A stretch of DNA of 64,000 nucleotides from NCBI RefSeq assembly GCF_029945895.1, contig NZ_JAQSDL010000014.1, forward strand, positions 1 to 64,000. The letters are read 5' to 3'. Origin of the DNA: Polaromonas sp. (GTDB lineage Bacteria > Pseudomonadota > Gammaproteobacteria > Burkholderiales > Burkholderiaceae_C). The translations under genes and the position numbers were made by a program. How positions within the stretch are numbered: the first letter of the stretch is position 1; each line of letters starts with the position of its first letter. A model generated the notes under the pieces. It saw only the letters and a program-made list of their open reading frames with translations, was not told the DNA's origin and searched no databases. This document shows positions 8,608-17,146 of the stretch, one piece after another.

Positions 8608-8766
8608 GCCCCCACGGTTGCTCACTTCGTGTAGCGCCCGAGGCCTTGCAGGCCGCGGCTCGCGAGACGCTTCGCCTCTGTCGCCTGTCCAAAGCTGCTC
8701 AAGCAGCTTTGGAGCCGCAGGCTCCAGCCCCTCGGGGGCCGCTGCGCCTGCGGCCCCTGCTTGAAG
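8608..8766 (+). repeat. Interspersed repeat family A, interrupted by hairpin-rich insert
   Basis: The element starts with GCCCCCACGGTTGCTCACTT and ends with the C-run/G-run and CCCCTGCTTGAAG, as at 263-350. About 90 bp of extra sequence splits it. The extra part contains a perfect 10-bp stem, CCAAAGCTGC/GCAGCTTTGG (8689-8712), and an adjoining GGAGCC/GGCTCC stem (8711-8725). It fills the gap between the lipoprotein gene and uraH, and may end transcripts from both sides. Confidence 0.7.
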
Positions 8767-8800
8767 AAGCCCCCCACTCAGTTCACGCTTGCTGGCGAAT

Positions 8801-9154
8801 TCAGGATCCCCGATACGTGGAATAACTCCAGGGGCTGACCAGCAGCGGCACATGGTAATGCTGGCTGGTGTCAGCCACGCCAAAGTCCAGGCTCACCCGG
8901 TTCAGGAAATTCGGCTCCGGCAGCGTCACGCCTCGAGCGGAGAAATAGCCCGCCACATCGAAGACCAGCCGGTAAGTGCCGCGCTGCAGGCTGCTGTTGT
9001 CATAAAGCAGCCCGTCGGGGTTGCGGCCGTCGCTGTTCAGATGGAAGGCTTTCACCAGCGTGGTGCGGTCGCCGTCGGTGGTGTACAGCTCGACGCTCAT
9101 GCCGGCCGCTGGCGTGCCGTGCATGGTGTCCAGCACATGTGTGCTCAGGCCCAT
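8801..9154 (-). CDS. uraH: 5-hydroxyisourate hydrolase (transthyretin-like)
   Basis: A 117-residue enzyme of the transthyretin-like family that hydrolyses 5-hydroxyisourate to OHCU, the step after PuuD. Seen directly: the N-terminal LSTHVLDTMHGTPAAGM motif with its catalytic histidine, and the C-terminal signature YHVPLLVSPWSYSTYRGS (family consensus ends YRGS). The size is typical. The open frame runs far upstream without conservation, so the start is set at the ATG of MGLSTHVLD. It faces away from the GntR regulator, with a perfect palindrome in the shared promoter region. Confidence 0.95.
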   Translation of the reverse strand: MGLSTHVLDTMHGTPAAGMSVELYTTDGDRTTLVKAFHLNSDGRNPDGLLYDNSSLQRGTYRLVFDVAGYFSARGVTLPEPNFLNRVSLDFGVADTSQHYHVPLLVSPWSYSTYRGS

Positions 9155-9199
9155 GTCAATTCCTTGTTGCGGTGAGTCGGTCTGCCCGATGGTCCACCG

Positions 9200-9215
9200 A
9201 AAGTGTATACACTTT
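9200..9215. promoter_or_regulatory. Perfect 16-bp palindrome, likely operator of the adjacent GntR regulator
   Basis: AAAGTGTATACACTTT lies between divergent uraH (start 9154) and the GntR gene (start 9242). Both halves match exactly. A TGTATACA-centred palindrome suits a dimeric FadR-type GntR protein. The position would allow control of both transcription units. Confidence 0.65.
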
Positions 9216-9241
9216 TGGGCTTTCCGACTATCATTTGCGCC

Positions 9242-9907
9242 ATGGAATCGTCCACCACCAGCGCCATTGTGGAAGCCCTGACCAGGGCGATTGTGGAGCA
9301 CCGCCTGCTTCCGGGCACCAAACTGGCCGAGCAGAAACTGGCGGACCACTTCGGCGTTTCGCGCACGCTGGTGCGCCAGGCCTTGTTCCAGCTCTCGCAA
9401 AACCAGCTGATCCGGCTCGAACCCGCGCGCGGCGCCTTTGTTGCTGCGCCTTCGGTCAACGAGGCGCGCCAGGTGTTTGCAGTGCGCCGCATGCTGGAAG
9501 CCGAGATGACCCGGGCGTTTGTGCGCAGTGTCACGCCGGCCAGGATCAAGGCCCTGAAAGAACATGTAGCGCAGGAAAAAATGGCTGTGGAACGGCAGGA
9601 CGCCCCGGGGCGCACCGAGCTGCTGGGCGACTTTCATGTGCGCATGGCCGAACTGATGGGAAACGAGGTGCTGGCGCAAATGCTGGGCGACCTGATCTCC
9701 CGCTGCTCGCTGATCACGCTGATGTACCAGAGCGCCAGCGCTGCCGAACACTCCCATGACGAACACGCCGAAATCGTCAGGGCGCTGTCCGCCAGGGACG
9801 AGGAGCGCGCCGTGCGCCTGATGAACGACCACCTGCAGCATGTCGAGGAAAACCTCAGCTTTGAACGCCAGATGCCGACCAGCGATATTTCCATGGCCTT
9901 GTCCTGA
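9242..9907 (+). CDS. GntR-family transcriptional regulator (FadR subfamily, FCD domain)
   Basis: A 221-residue regulator with an N-terminal winged helix (residues about 8-70: KLAEQKLADHFGVSRTLVRQALFQL) and an all-helical FCD ligand domain (about 80-205, with the conserved Asp/His metal or ligand positions DFHVRMAEL and EHAEIVRAL). The chosen ATG at 9242 is the one immediately before the domain. It is 6 bp from puuE and divergent from uraH, so it is the probable local regulator of the purine/allantoin genes, answering to a pathway intermediate. The ligand is not known. Confidence 0.9.
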   Translation: MESSTTSAIVEALTRAIVEHRLLPGTKLAEQKLADHFGVSRTLVRQALFQLSQNQLIRLEPARGAFVAAPSVNEARQVFAVRRMLEAEMTRAFVRSVTPARIKALKEHVAQEKMAVERQDAPGRTELLGDFHVRMAELMGNEVLAQMLGDLISRCSLITLMYQSASAAEHSHDEHAEIVRALSARDEERAVRLMNDHLQHVEENLSFERQMPTSDISMALS

Positions 9908-9913
9908 ACCTGC

Positions 9914-10885
9914 ATGACCATCTACAACACCACCCTGCCCTACCCCAGAGACCTGGTGGGTTATGGCCGCTCGCCGCCGCACGCTCAGTGGCCGGGCCGC
10001 GCCCGCATCGCCGTGCAGTTCGTGCTGAACTACGAGGAAGGCGGAGAGAACGCCGTGCTGCATGGCGACGCCGGCTCCGAACAGTTTCTCTCCGAGATGG
10101 CCAATCCGCCCAGCTACCCCGAACGCCACCTGAGCATGGAAGGCATCTACGAGTACGGCTCGCGGGCCGGTGTGTGGCGCCTGCTGCGCGAGTTTGAAAA
10201 GCGCCGGCTGCCGCTGACGGTGTTCGGCGTCAGCATGGCCCTGCAACGCCACCCCGAGCTGACCGCCGCCTTCGTCGAGCTCGGCCACGAGATCGCCTGC
10301 CACGGCCTGCGCTGGATCAACTACCAGGGCGCGGACGAAGTGGTCGAGCGCGAGCACATGCGCCTGGGCCTGGACATCATCACGCAAATGACGGGCCAGC
10401 GTCCGCTGGGCTGGTACACCGGCCGCGACAGCCCGCGCACCCGGCGCCTGGTCGCCGACGACGGCCAGTTGGCCTACGACAGCGACTACTACGGCGACGA
10501 CCTGCCGCTGTGGATGAAAGTGGCGCGCACCGACGGCACCGTGGTGCCGCGGCTCGTGGTGCCCTACACGCTGGACACCAACGACATGCGTTTTGCGCTG
10601 CCCCAAGGCTTCGCGCAAGCCGATGACTTCTTTACCTACCTGCGTGACAGCTTCGATGCGCTGTATGCCGAAGGCGACCCGAACGGCCTGAACGCACCCA
10701 AGATGCTCAGCATCGGCATGCACTGCCGCCTGCTGGGCAGGCCCGGCCGCATTGTGGCACTGCAGAAATTCCTTGACCATGTCCAGCAGCACGAGGCTGT
10801 CTGGATCTGCCGTCGCATCGACATTGCACGCCACTGGCAGCAAGTCCACCCCTATATAGAGAATGACCATGCCCCTGACCCTTGA
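9914..10885 (+). CDS. puuE: Allantoinase PuuE (polysaccharide-deacetylase fold)
   Basis: A 323-residue enzyme that opens allantoin to allantoate. It belongs to the PuuE group with the NodB/deacetylase fold and not to the metal-dependent amidohydrolase allantoinases. The N-terminal segment (YPRDLVGYGRSPPHAQWP, then NYEEGGE) and the central GHEIACHGLRWINYQ motif are characteristic. The SIGMHCRLLGRPGR motif near the end is also typical. The 3' end overlaps the following fusion gene by about 20 bp, indicating translational coupling. Confidence 0.95.
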   Translation: MTIYNTTLPYPRDLVGYGRSPPHAQWPGRARIAVQFVLNYEEGGENAVLHGDAGSEQFLSEMANPPSYPERHLSMEGIYEYGSRAGVWRLLREFEKRRLPLTVFGVSMALQRHPELTAAFVELGHEIACHGLRWINYQGADEVVEREHMRLGLDIITQMTGQRPLGWYTGRDSPRTRRLVADDGQLAYDSDYYGDDLPLWMKVARTDGTVVPRLVVPYTLDTNDMRFALPQGFAQADDFFTYLRDSFDALYAEGDPNGLNAPKMLSIGMHCRLLGRPGRIVALQKFLDHVQQHEAVWICRRIDIARHWQQVHPYIENDHAPDP

Positions 10886-12653
10886 ACAACTGAACGCCGC
10901 ACCAGCGACTGAAGCCGTGGCCTGGCTGGCCGGCCTCTACGAACACTCCCCGTGGATCGCCGAAGGCGCGCTGGCCCTGCGTCCCTTCCGGTCGCTGGCA
11001 CACTTCAAACACTTGATGGCCGGCATCGTCCGCAAGGCCGGCCGCGAGGCCCAGCTCACCTTGATCCGCGCCCACCCCGAACTGGCCGGCAAGGCCATGG
11101 TCAGCAACACGCTGACGGCCGAATCCACCAACGAGCAGAACAAGGCGGGCCTGACCCACTGCACGCCTGAAGAATTTGCGCGCATCCAGGCACTCAACAG
11201 CGCCTACAACACGCGGTTCGGCTTTCCCTTCATCCTGGCCGTGCGCGGTCCCCGCGGCACCGGCCTGAGCCGGCAGGAGATCATCGCCACCTTTGAGCAA
11301 CGCCTGGCCAATCACCCGGACTTCGAGCTCGGAGAAGCCCTGCGCAACATTCACCGCATCGCCGAGTTGCGGCTCCAGGACAAGTTCGGTGCGGAGCCCC
11401 GCCTGGGCAACCAGGTCTGGGACTGGCAGGAAAGCCTCAGTGCGTTCAGCGACCCGGGTTATCTGGAAAAAGGCCAGCTCACGGTGACCTACCTCACCGA
11501 CGCGCATCGTGCAGCTGCCCGGCTGATTGAGCAGACCATGCGGGACAGCGGCTTCGACGAGGTCAGCGTGGACGCGGTCGGCAACGTGGTCGGCCGCTAC
11601 AAGGCGGCCGTGACCGGCGCCAAGACCCTGATGACCGGCTCGCACTACGACACCGTACGCAACGGCGGCAAGTACGACGGCCGGCTCGGCATCTTTGTAC
11701 CCGTGGCCTGTGTGGGCGAGCTGTCGCGCGCGGGCAAGCGACTGCCTTTCGACTTTGAAGTGATTGCTTTTGCCGAAGAAGAAGGCCAGCGTTACAAGGC
11801 CACGTTTCTAGGCTCAGGCGCGCTGATCGGCCAGTTCAACCCGGCCTGGCTGGGCCAGACAGACGCCGACGGCATCAGCATGCGGGAAGCCATGCAGCAC
11901 GCCGGCCTGCCGGCCACGCTGGAGGCCATAGCTGCCCTGCAGCGCAAGCCTGCCGACTACCTGGGTTTTGTCGAAGTGCACATTGAGCAGGGGCCGGTGC
12001 TCAATGAACTCGACATCCCGCTGGGCATCGTGACCTCCATCAACGGCGGTGTGCGTTACACCTGCGAGGTCACCGGCATGGCCAGCCACGCCGGTACCAC
12101 CCCCATGAACCGCCGCCGCGATGCGGCGCTGGCCGTGGCTGAAATAGCGCTGTATGTGGAGCAGCGCGCGGCCCGCGATGGCGACTCGGTCGGCACCATC
12201 GGCATCTGGACGGTGCCCGGCGGCTCGACCAACGTGGTACCCGGCCGCTGCCAATTCACGCTGGATCTGCGCGCACCCAACGATGCGCAGCGTGACGCGA
12301 TGGTGGCCGATGTGCTGGCCGAACTCAAAACCATCTGTGAACGCCGCGGCGTCCACCACACCACCGAGGAAACCATGCGCGCTGCTGCCGCGCCGAGTGC
12401 CCGGGCCTGGCAACAGCACTGGGAGCGGGCGGTGGACAGCCTGGGGGTCCCGCTTTACCGCATGCCCAGCGGCGCGGGTCACGACGCGATGAAGCTCCAC
12501 GAGGTGATGCCGCAGGCCATGCTGTTTGTGCGCGGCCAGAACTCGGGCATCAGCCACAACCCGCTGGAAAGTACCACCAGCGACGACATCGACCTGGCCG
12601 TCCAGGCCTTCCAGCACCTGCTGGACCAAGTTGGCGGAACCAAGCATGACTGA
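10863..12653 (+). CDS. uraD-allC: Bifunctional OHCU decarboxylase / allantoate amidohydrolase fusion
   Basis: A 596-residue two-domain enzyme. Residues 1-165 are UraD (OHCU decarboxylase, with the HPELAGK motif, His71). Residues about 195-596 are an M20-family allantoate amidohydrolase with metal-binding motifs TGSHYDTV (His261), YDGRLG (Asp272), AEEEGQR (305-307), the FVEVHIEQGPVL region and C-terminal SGISHNP. The two activities are not consecutive: PuuE, encoded just upstream, acts between them. The translated start may be the ATG at 10863 or the one at 10869. The gene overlaps puuE upstream and the next gene downstream by 8 bp. Confidence 0.92.
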   Translation: MTMPLTLEQLNAAPATEAVAWLAGLYEHSPWIAEGALALRPFRSLAHFKHLMAGIVRKAGREAQLTLIRAHPELAGKAMVSNTLTAESTNEQNKAGLTHCTPEEFARIQALNSAYNTRFGFPFILAVRGPRGTGLSRQEIIATFEQRLANHPDFELGEALRNIHRIAELRLQDKFGAEPRLGNQVWDWQESLSAFSDPGYLEKGQLTVTYLTDAHRAAARLIEQTMRDSGFDEVSVDAVGNVVGRYKAAVTGAKTLMTGSHYDTVRNGGKYDGRLGIFVPVACVGELSRAGKRLPFDFEVIAFAEEEGQRYKATFLGSGALIGQFNPAWLGQTDADGISMREAMQHAGLPATLEAIAALQRKPADYLGFVEVHIEQGPVLNELDIPLGIVTSINGGVRYTCEVTGMASHAGTTPMNRRRDAALAVAEIALYVEQRAARDGDSVGTIGIWTVPGGSTNVVPGRCQFTLDLRAPNDAQRDAMVADVLAELKTICERRGVHHTTEETMRAAAAPSARAWQQHWERAVDSLGVPLYRMPSGAGHDAMKLHEVMPQAMLFVRGQNSGISHNPLESTTSDDIDLAVQAFQHLLDQVGGTKHD

Positions 12654-13878
12654 TGACGAACAACTTGACGCCTGGGTGGACGCCCACTTCAATGAGGAAG
12701 TGCGTTTTCTGCAGGAACTGATCCGCGTCCCCACCCCCACGCCCCCCGGCAACAATGCCCCGCATGCCGAACGCACCGCCGAGCTTCTCCACGCTTTCGG
12801 TTTCGAAGTGGAAAAACACAAAATCGCCCCGGTGGAGGTCAAGGCTTATGGCCTGGAGTCCCTGACCAACCTGATCGTGCGCCGGCGCTACGGGGAAGGC
12901 AGGACCATCGCCCTGAACGCCCACGGCGACGTGGTGCCCCCCGGTGAAGGCTGGACCCAGGACCCGTATGGCGGCAAGGTCGTGGACGGCAGAATTTATG
13001 GCCGGGCCTCGGCCGTCAGCAAGTCCGATTTCGCCACCTACACGTTTGCCGTGCGGGCGCTGGAGGCACTGGGCATCCCGCTGCACGGCAGCGTGGAACT
13101 GCATTTCACCTACGACGAGGAGTTCGGCGGCGAGATGGGACCGGGCTGGCTGCTCAAGAACAAACTCACCCGGCCGGACCTGCTGATCGCCGCGGGATTC
13201 AGCCATGAAGTGGTCACTGCCCACAACGGCTGCCTGCAAATGGAAGTAACAGTGCACGGCAAGATGGCCCATGCGGCCATTCCCGACACCGGTGTGGATG
13301 CACTGCAGGCCGCCGTGCACATCCTCAATGCACTGTACGCGCAGAACACGCTGTACAAGAAGGTCAGCTCGAAAGTCGAGGGCATCACCCACCCCTACCT
13401 CAACGTGGGTCGCATCGAGGGTGGCACCAACACCAATGTCGTCCCGGGCAAGGTGATGTTCAAGCTGGACCGACGCATGATTCCCGAGGAAAAGCCGTTT
13501 GAAGTGGAACGGGATATCCGCAAGGTGATCAATGATGCCGCCAGGGAATGCGAAGGTGTCCGTGTCGAGATCAAGCGCCTGCTGCTGGCCAACGCGCTCA
13601 AGCCCCTGCCGGGCAACCAGCCGCTGGTCGACGCGATCCAGAAGCATGGCCAGGCCATTTTTGGTGAGCCCATACCAGCGATGGGTACGCCGCTGTACAC
13701 CGATGTGCGTCTGTACGCCGAGGCCGGCATCCCCGGCGTGATTTATGGCGCCGGACCCCGCACGGTGCTCGAGTCCAACGCCAAACGCGCCGACGAACAC
13801 CTGGTCCTCGACGACCTGCGCGGCGCCACCAAGGTGATTGCACGCACCCTGCGTGAACTGCTTGCGCCCCAGCCATGA
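12646..13878 (+). CDS. M20-family metallohydrolase (ArgE/DapE/CPG2-like)
   Basis: A 410-residue cytoplasmic hydrolase with the M20 signatures: HGDVVPPGEGW (metal His and Asp region) at about residues 90-100, and YDEEFGGEMG (catalytic and metal glutamates) around 158-167. A central dimerisation domain (about 190-310) follows. Its start overlaps the end of the uraD-allC gene by 8 bp, so it is co-translated with purine genes. A role on a ureide or carbamoyl compound after allantoate, such as ureidoglycolate, is plausible but unproven. Sequence motifs alone would equally fit N-acyl-amino-acid deacetylase. Confidence 0.82.
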   Translation: MTDDEQLDAWVDAHFNEEVRFLQELIRVPTPTPPGNNAPHAERTAELLHAFGFEVEKHKIAPVEVKAYGLESLTNLIVRRRYGEGRTIALNAHGDVVPPGEGWTQDPYGGKVVDGRIYGRASAVSKSDFATYTFAVRALEALGIPLHGSVELHFTYDEEFGGEMGPGWLLKNKLTRPDLLIAAGFSHEVVTAHNGCLQMEVTVHGKMAHAAIPDTGVDALQAAVHILNALYAQNTLYKKVSSKVEGITHPYLNVGRIEGGTNTNVVPGKVMFKLDRRMIPEEKPFEVERDIRKVINDAARECEGVRVEIKRLLLANALKPLPGNQPLVDAIQKHGQAIFGEPIPAMGTPLYTDVRLYAEAGIPGVIYGAGPRTVLESNAKRADEHLVLDDLRGATKVIARTLRELLAPQP

Positions 13879-14003
13879 GCACCCTTGCGCCGACAACCAT
13901 CGCCCTGGCCGCCGGTGCGGACCGGTGCAGGGGATATCCCGATGGCTGCGCCGCGCGCCCCATCCACAATCAGGGATGCACAGGGTGCCTCCAGACACCA
14001 ACC

Positions 14004-14020
14004 CGGCATTCTTCTTGCTT
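14004..14020 (+). promoter_or_regulatory. Candidate sigma-54 promoter of the ABC importer operon
   Basis: CGGCATTCTTCTTGCTT has GG and GC separated by exactly 10 nt, as required for -24/-12 elements (consensus TGGCAC-N5-TTGCW). It lies about 36 nt before the ATG of the substrate-binding protein. The match is weaker than those near ureA. Confidence 0.5.
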
Positions 14021-14055
14021 GACGTGATACATCCCCAATATTTCCTGGAGTACCC

Positions 14056-15099
14056 ATGACAAAACGCGCTTTCATCAAGACCATCGCAGCCCTGGCCGTG
14101 ACGGCAACCACCGCCGTCTGCGGCAATGCCTACGCCCAGAACACGCCCATCAAGTTCCAGCTGGACTGGCGTTTCGAAGGCCCGGCGGCGCTGTTTGTCA
14201 CGCCCGCGGCCAAGGGTTACTTCAAGGACGCCAAACTCGACGTGACGATTGACGCCGGCAACGGCTCGGGCGGCACCGTGACCCGCGTCGCTTCGGGCAG
14301 CTACGACATGGGTTTTGCCGACCTGGCCGCGTTGATGGAGTTCCACGCCAACAACCCGGACGCCGCGAACAAGCCGGTCGCGGTGATGATGGTCTACAAC
14401 AACACGCCCGCTTCGGTGATGGCCCTGAAAAAATCCGGCATCAAGACTGTGGCTGACCTGAACGGCAAAAAACTCGGTGCTCCGGTGTTTGACGCCGGCC
14501 GCCGCGCCTTCCCGATTTTCGCCAAGGCCAACAACATCAGCGGCGTGCAGTGGACTGCCATGGACCCGCCGCTGCGCGAAACCATGCTGGCGCGCGGCGA
14601 TGTGGACGCCATCACCGGCTTCACCTTCACCTCGCTGCTCAACCTCGAAGCGCGCGGCGTGAAGGCCGAGGACGTGGTGGTGCTGCCTTACGCCGACAAC
14701 GGCGTCAAGCTGTACGGCAATGTGATCATCGCCTCGCCGAAAATGATCAAGGAGAACCCCGCCGCCGTGAAGGCCTTCCTGCTGGCCTTCACCAAGGGCG
14801 TGAAAGAAGTCATCGCCAAACCAGCGGCAGCCATTGAAGACGTCAAGGCACGCGACGGCATCATCAATACCGCACTCGAAACACGCCGCCTGCAGCTGGC
14901 CATTGACACCGTGATCAACAGCCCCGACGCACGTGCCGAAGGTTTCGGGCAGGCCAAGGGCCCGCGCCTGACACTGATGGCCTCGCAGGTCTCCGACGCC
15001 TTCAACACCAAAACACGTGTCAATGCCGACAGCGTGTGGAACGGCTCCTTCCTGCCCACGGTGGCCGAGCTCAACGTTCTGCCCGCCGCAAAGAAGTAA
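14056..15099 (+). CDS. ABC transporter substrate-binding protein, NMT1/THI5 (NitT/TauT) type
   Basis: A 347-residue periplasmic binding protein with a Sec signal peptide (residues 1-27, cut after AYA-Q). The mature part has the NMT1-like start IKFQLDWRFEGPAALF, common to receptors for pyrimidine precursors, sulfonates and related nitrogenous compounds. A TGG-type Shine-Dalgarno (CTGGAG) precedes the ATG. It heads an operon with the ATPase and permease genes. Placement directly after allantoin/purine genes suggests a purine or ureide ligand, but sequence does not decide this. Confidence 0.88.
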   Translation: MTKRAFIKTIAALAVTATTAVCGNAYAQNTPIKFQLDWRFEGPAALFVTPAAKGYFKDAKLDVTIDAGNGSGGTVTRVASGSYDMGFADLAALMEFHANNPDAANKPVAVMMVYNNTPASVMALKKSGIKTVADLNGKKLGAPVFDAGRRAFPIFAKANNISGVQWTAMDPPLRETMLARGDVDAITGFTFTSLLNLEARGVKAEDVVVLPYADNGVKLYGNVIIASPKMIKENPAAVKAFLLAFTKGVKEVIAKPAAAIEDVKARDGIINTALETRRLQLAIDTVINSPDARAEGFGQAKGPRLTLMASQVSDAFNTKTRVNADSVWNGSFLPTVAELNVLPAAKK

Positions 15100-15224
15100 C
15101 TGCGACATACGGCGCCTGTCGGCGACCCGCGCCAGCAGACACCTTGAACGACACGGCCGGCCTTTCCCTGAAACGCCGGCCGCTGTCCTGAAGACCCCGG
15201 GCGAATCACAAAACTCAAAAAACC

Positions 15225-16082
15225 ATGCAAGCACAACCCGACGGCCATTTTGTTGACTTCAGCGACGTCTGGCTCGCCTACAACGACGAGTTGCTGGCGC
15301 AGAACCACTTCGCCGTCGAAGCCATCGACCTGAAGGTGCGCGAGGGCGAGTTCATCGCCATCGTCGGACCCTCGGGCTGCGGCAAATCCACCTTCATGAA
15401 GCTGACGACCGGCCTGAAAATGCCGTCGAAAGGCCGCATCATGATCGACGGCAAGCCCGTCACCGGCCCGCTGAAGATTTCCGGCATGGCTTTCCAGGCG
15501 CCCTCGCTGCTGCCCTGGCGAACCACGGTTGACAACGTGCTGCTGCCGCTGGAGATCGTTGAGCCCTTTCGAAGCCAGTTCAAGTCCAGGCGCAAGGAAT
15601 TCGAGGAGCGCGCACGCAAGCTGCTGCAGAAAGTCGGCCTGGGCGGTTACGAGGACAAGTTCCCGTGGCAGCTGTCGGGCGGCATGCAGCAGCGCGTGAG
15701 CATCTGCCGCGCGCTGATCCACGAGCCCAAGATGCTGCTGCTCGACGAACCCTTCGGCGCGCTCGACGCCTTCACGCGCGAGGAACTGTGGTGCATCCTG
15801 CGCGACCTCTGGACCGAGCAGCGTTTCAATGTCATCCTGGTCACGCACGACCTGCGCGAGTCGGTGTTCCTTGCCGACACCGTGTATGTGATGAGCAAGA
15901 GCCCGGGCCGTTTTGTGGTCAAGAAGGAGATCACCCTGCCGCGCCCGCGCGACCTCGAAGTGACCTACACCCAGGCCTTCGGCGACATCGTCCACGAGCT
16001 GCGCAGCCACATCGGCGCCATCCGCAGCCCCGTCATCAACCCCGCGCCCGCCACCGCAGGCATAGAGGCCAACAAGCCATGA
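15225..16082 (+). CDS. ABC transporter ATP-binding protein, NitT/TauT type
   Basis: A 285-residue cytoplasmic ATPase energising the importer. Walker A is GPSGCGKST (about residues 48-56). The signature is LSGGMQQRV, and Walker B is MLLLDEPFGALD followed by the switch histidine in VTHDLRES. The Q-loop is in the GMAFQAPSLLPW segment. It resembles SsuB/TauB. The stop codon overlaps the permease start (ATGA), so the two are translationally coupled. Confidence 0.93.
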   Translation: MQAQPDGHFVDFSDVWLAYNDELLAQNHFAVEAIDLKVREGEFIAIVGPSGCGKSTFMKLTTGLKMPSKGRIMIDGKPVTGPLKISGMAFQAPSLLPWRTTVDNVLLPLEIVEPFRSQFKSRRKEFEERARKLLQKVGLGGYEDKFPWQLSGGMQQRVSICRALIHEPKMLLLDEPFGALDAFTREELWCILRDLWTEQRFNVILVTHDLRESVFLADTVYVMSKSPGRFVVKKEITLPRPRDLEVTYTQAFGDIVHELRSHIGAIRSPVINPAPATAGIEANKP

Positions 16083-16846
16083 CGAAAAAACAGATTGAAC
16101 GCTGGTCGCCGTTTGTGCTGCTGCTGGTCATCCTGGCGCTCTGGCAAGGGGTGGTCATGGTGTTCGGCATTGCCGAATACATTTTTCCCGCGCCGCTCGC
16201 GATCGCCCAGTCCATGGCCGAGTTCGCCGGCCCGATCGCCCAGGCTGCCTGGAAAACCTTCTGGGTCACCATGGTCGGCTTCGGCCTGTCCATCGTGGTC
16301 GGCGTGATGCTCGGCTTTCTGGTCGGCTCCTCGCGCCTGGCCTACGCCGCGGTTTACCCGCTGCTGGTCGCCTTCAATGCCGTGCCCAAGGCTGCCATCG
16401 TGCCCATCCTGATTGTCTGGTTCGGCATCGGGGTCGGCCCCGGCATCCTGACCGCCTTTTTGATCTCCTTCTTCCCGATCACCGTCAACATGGCCACCGG
16501 CCTGGCGACGCTGGAGCCCGAGTTGGAAGACGTGCTGCGCGTGCTGGGCGCCAAGCGCTGGGATGTGCTGGTCAAGGTCGGCCTGCCACGCTCGATGCCC
16601 TACTTTTACGGCTCGCTCAAGATCGCGATCACCCTGGCTTTTGTCGGTACCGTTCTGGCTGAAATGACGGCCGGCGACTCCGGCATCGGTTATTTGATGC
16701 TCAGCGCTGGCTCCCAGCAGCGCATGGCGCTGGCCTTTGCCGGGCTGGTGGTGATCGGTGCGATGGCGATGATCATGTACGAGCTGTTCAGCTACATCGA
16801 GAAACACACGACAGGATGGGCGCACCGGGGAACACAGGGCGACTGA
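16079..16846 (+). CDS. ABC transporter permease, NitT/TauT type
   Basis: A 255-residue inner-membrane permease with about six transmembrane segments. The cytoplasmic coupling loop of binding-protein-dependent permeases is present, containing ELEDVLRVLGAKRWDVLVKVGLP around residues 145-167. The start is the ATG in the ATGA overlap with the ATPase gene. It completes a binding protein-ATPase-permease importer. The 3' end is followed by a family B repeat, which may serve as transcript end. Confidence 0.93.
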   Translation: MTKKQIERWSPFVLLLVILALWQGVVMVFGIAEYIFPAPLAIAQSMAEFAGPIAQAAWKTFWVTMVGFGLSIVVGVMLGFLVGSSRLAYAAVYPLLVAFNAVPKAAIVPILIVWFGIGVGPGILTAFLISFFPITVNMATGLATLEPELEDVLRVLGAKRWDVLVKVGLPRSMPYFYGSLKIAITLAFVGTVLAEMTAGDSGIGYLMLSAGSQQRMALAFAGLVVIGAMAMIMYELFSYIEKHTTGWAHRGTQGD

Positions 16847-17146
16847 GGCCACCCGCCTCAGGTTTCATCCATGAAATCGGGCTTCAGCCCAATTGGGACG
16901 GGCGCAAACAGCTATCTAAATCATAGTAGGCAGGATCGGTGTGACCGGCGTATTTGCCATCGCACACTCCGTCCCGCCCTCTGGCGCTCGGTGATCGGCG
17001 TGTGCGCCTTGCGTCGGATCAGGGCCATTGTCTGACAGGGGTGCGGCCTGCCGGACGGCCCGGCAGGTGCAGCTGCCGGGGGTACACCGGAAGGGTGGCA
17101 CATGTTGCGCCCATGCCCTCGTCGGTCCACTTCCAAGGAGAGACAC
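16847..17146. other. Non-coding gap after the ABC importer
   Basis: About 300 bp with no supported gene. The left part holds a family B repeat (16879-16928). The right part includes a GC-rich stretch with short inverted repeats (around 17040-17090, GGCCTGCC/GGCAGG) and ends with the AAGGAG ribosome-binding site of the next gene. Confidence 0.6.
16879..16928. repeat. AGCTAY repeat, family B
   Basis: The pattern GGGCTTCAGCCC - spacer - GGGCGCAAACAGCTAT - spacer - CATAGTA matches the other copies. The GGGCTTCAGCCC part is itself a near palindrome. It lies 33 bp after the permease stop codon. Confidence 0.75.

Noticed and set aside
8801-10870. A 689-residue open frame antisense to the allantoinase and GntR genes
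   Set aside because: Only its last 117 residues (UraH) are real; the remainder is a shadow of GC-rich third codon positions in the genes on the other strand.
12550-15234. An 894-residue minus-strand open frame over the M20 and binding-protein genes
   Set aside because: His/Gly/Arg-rich low-complexity composition, no known domain, opposite to two clear genes. An artefact of high GC.
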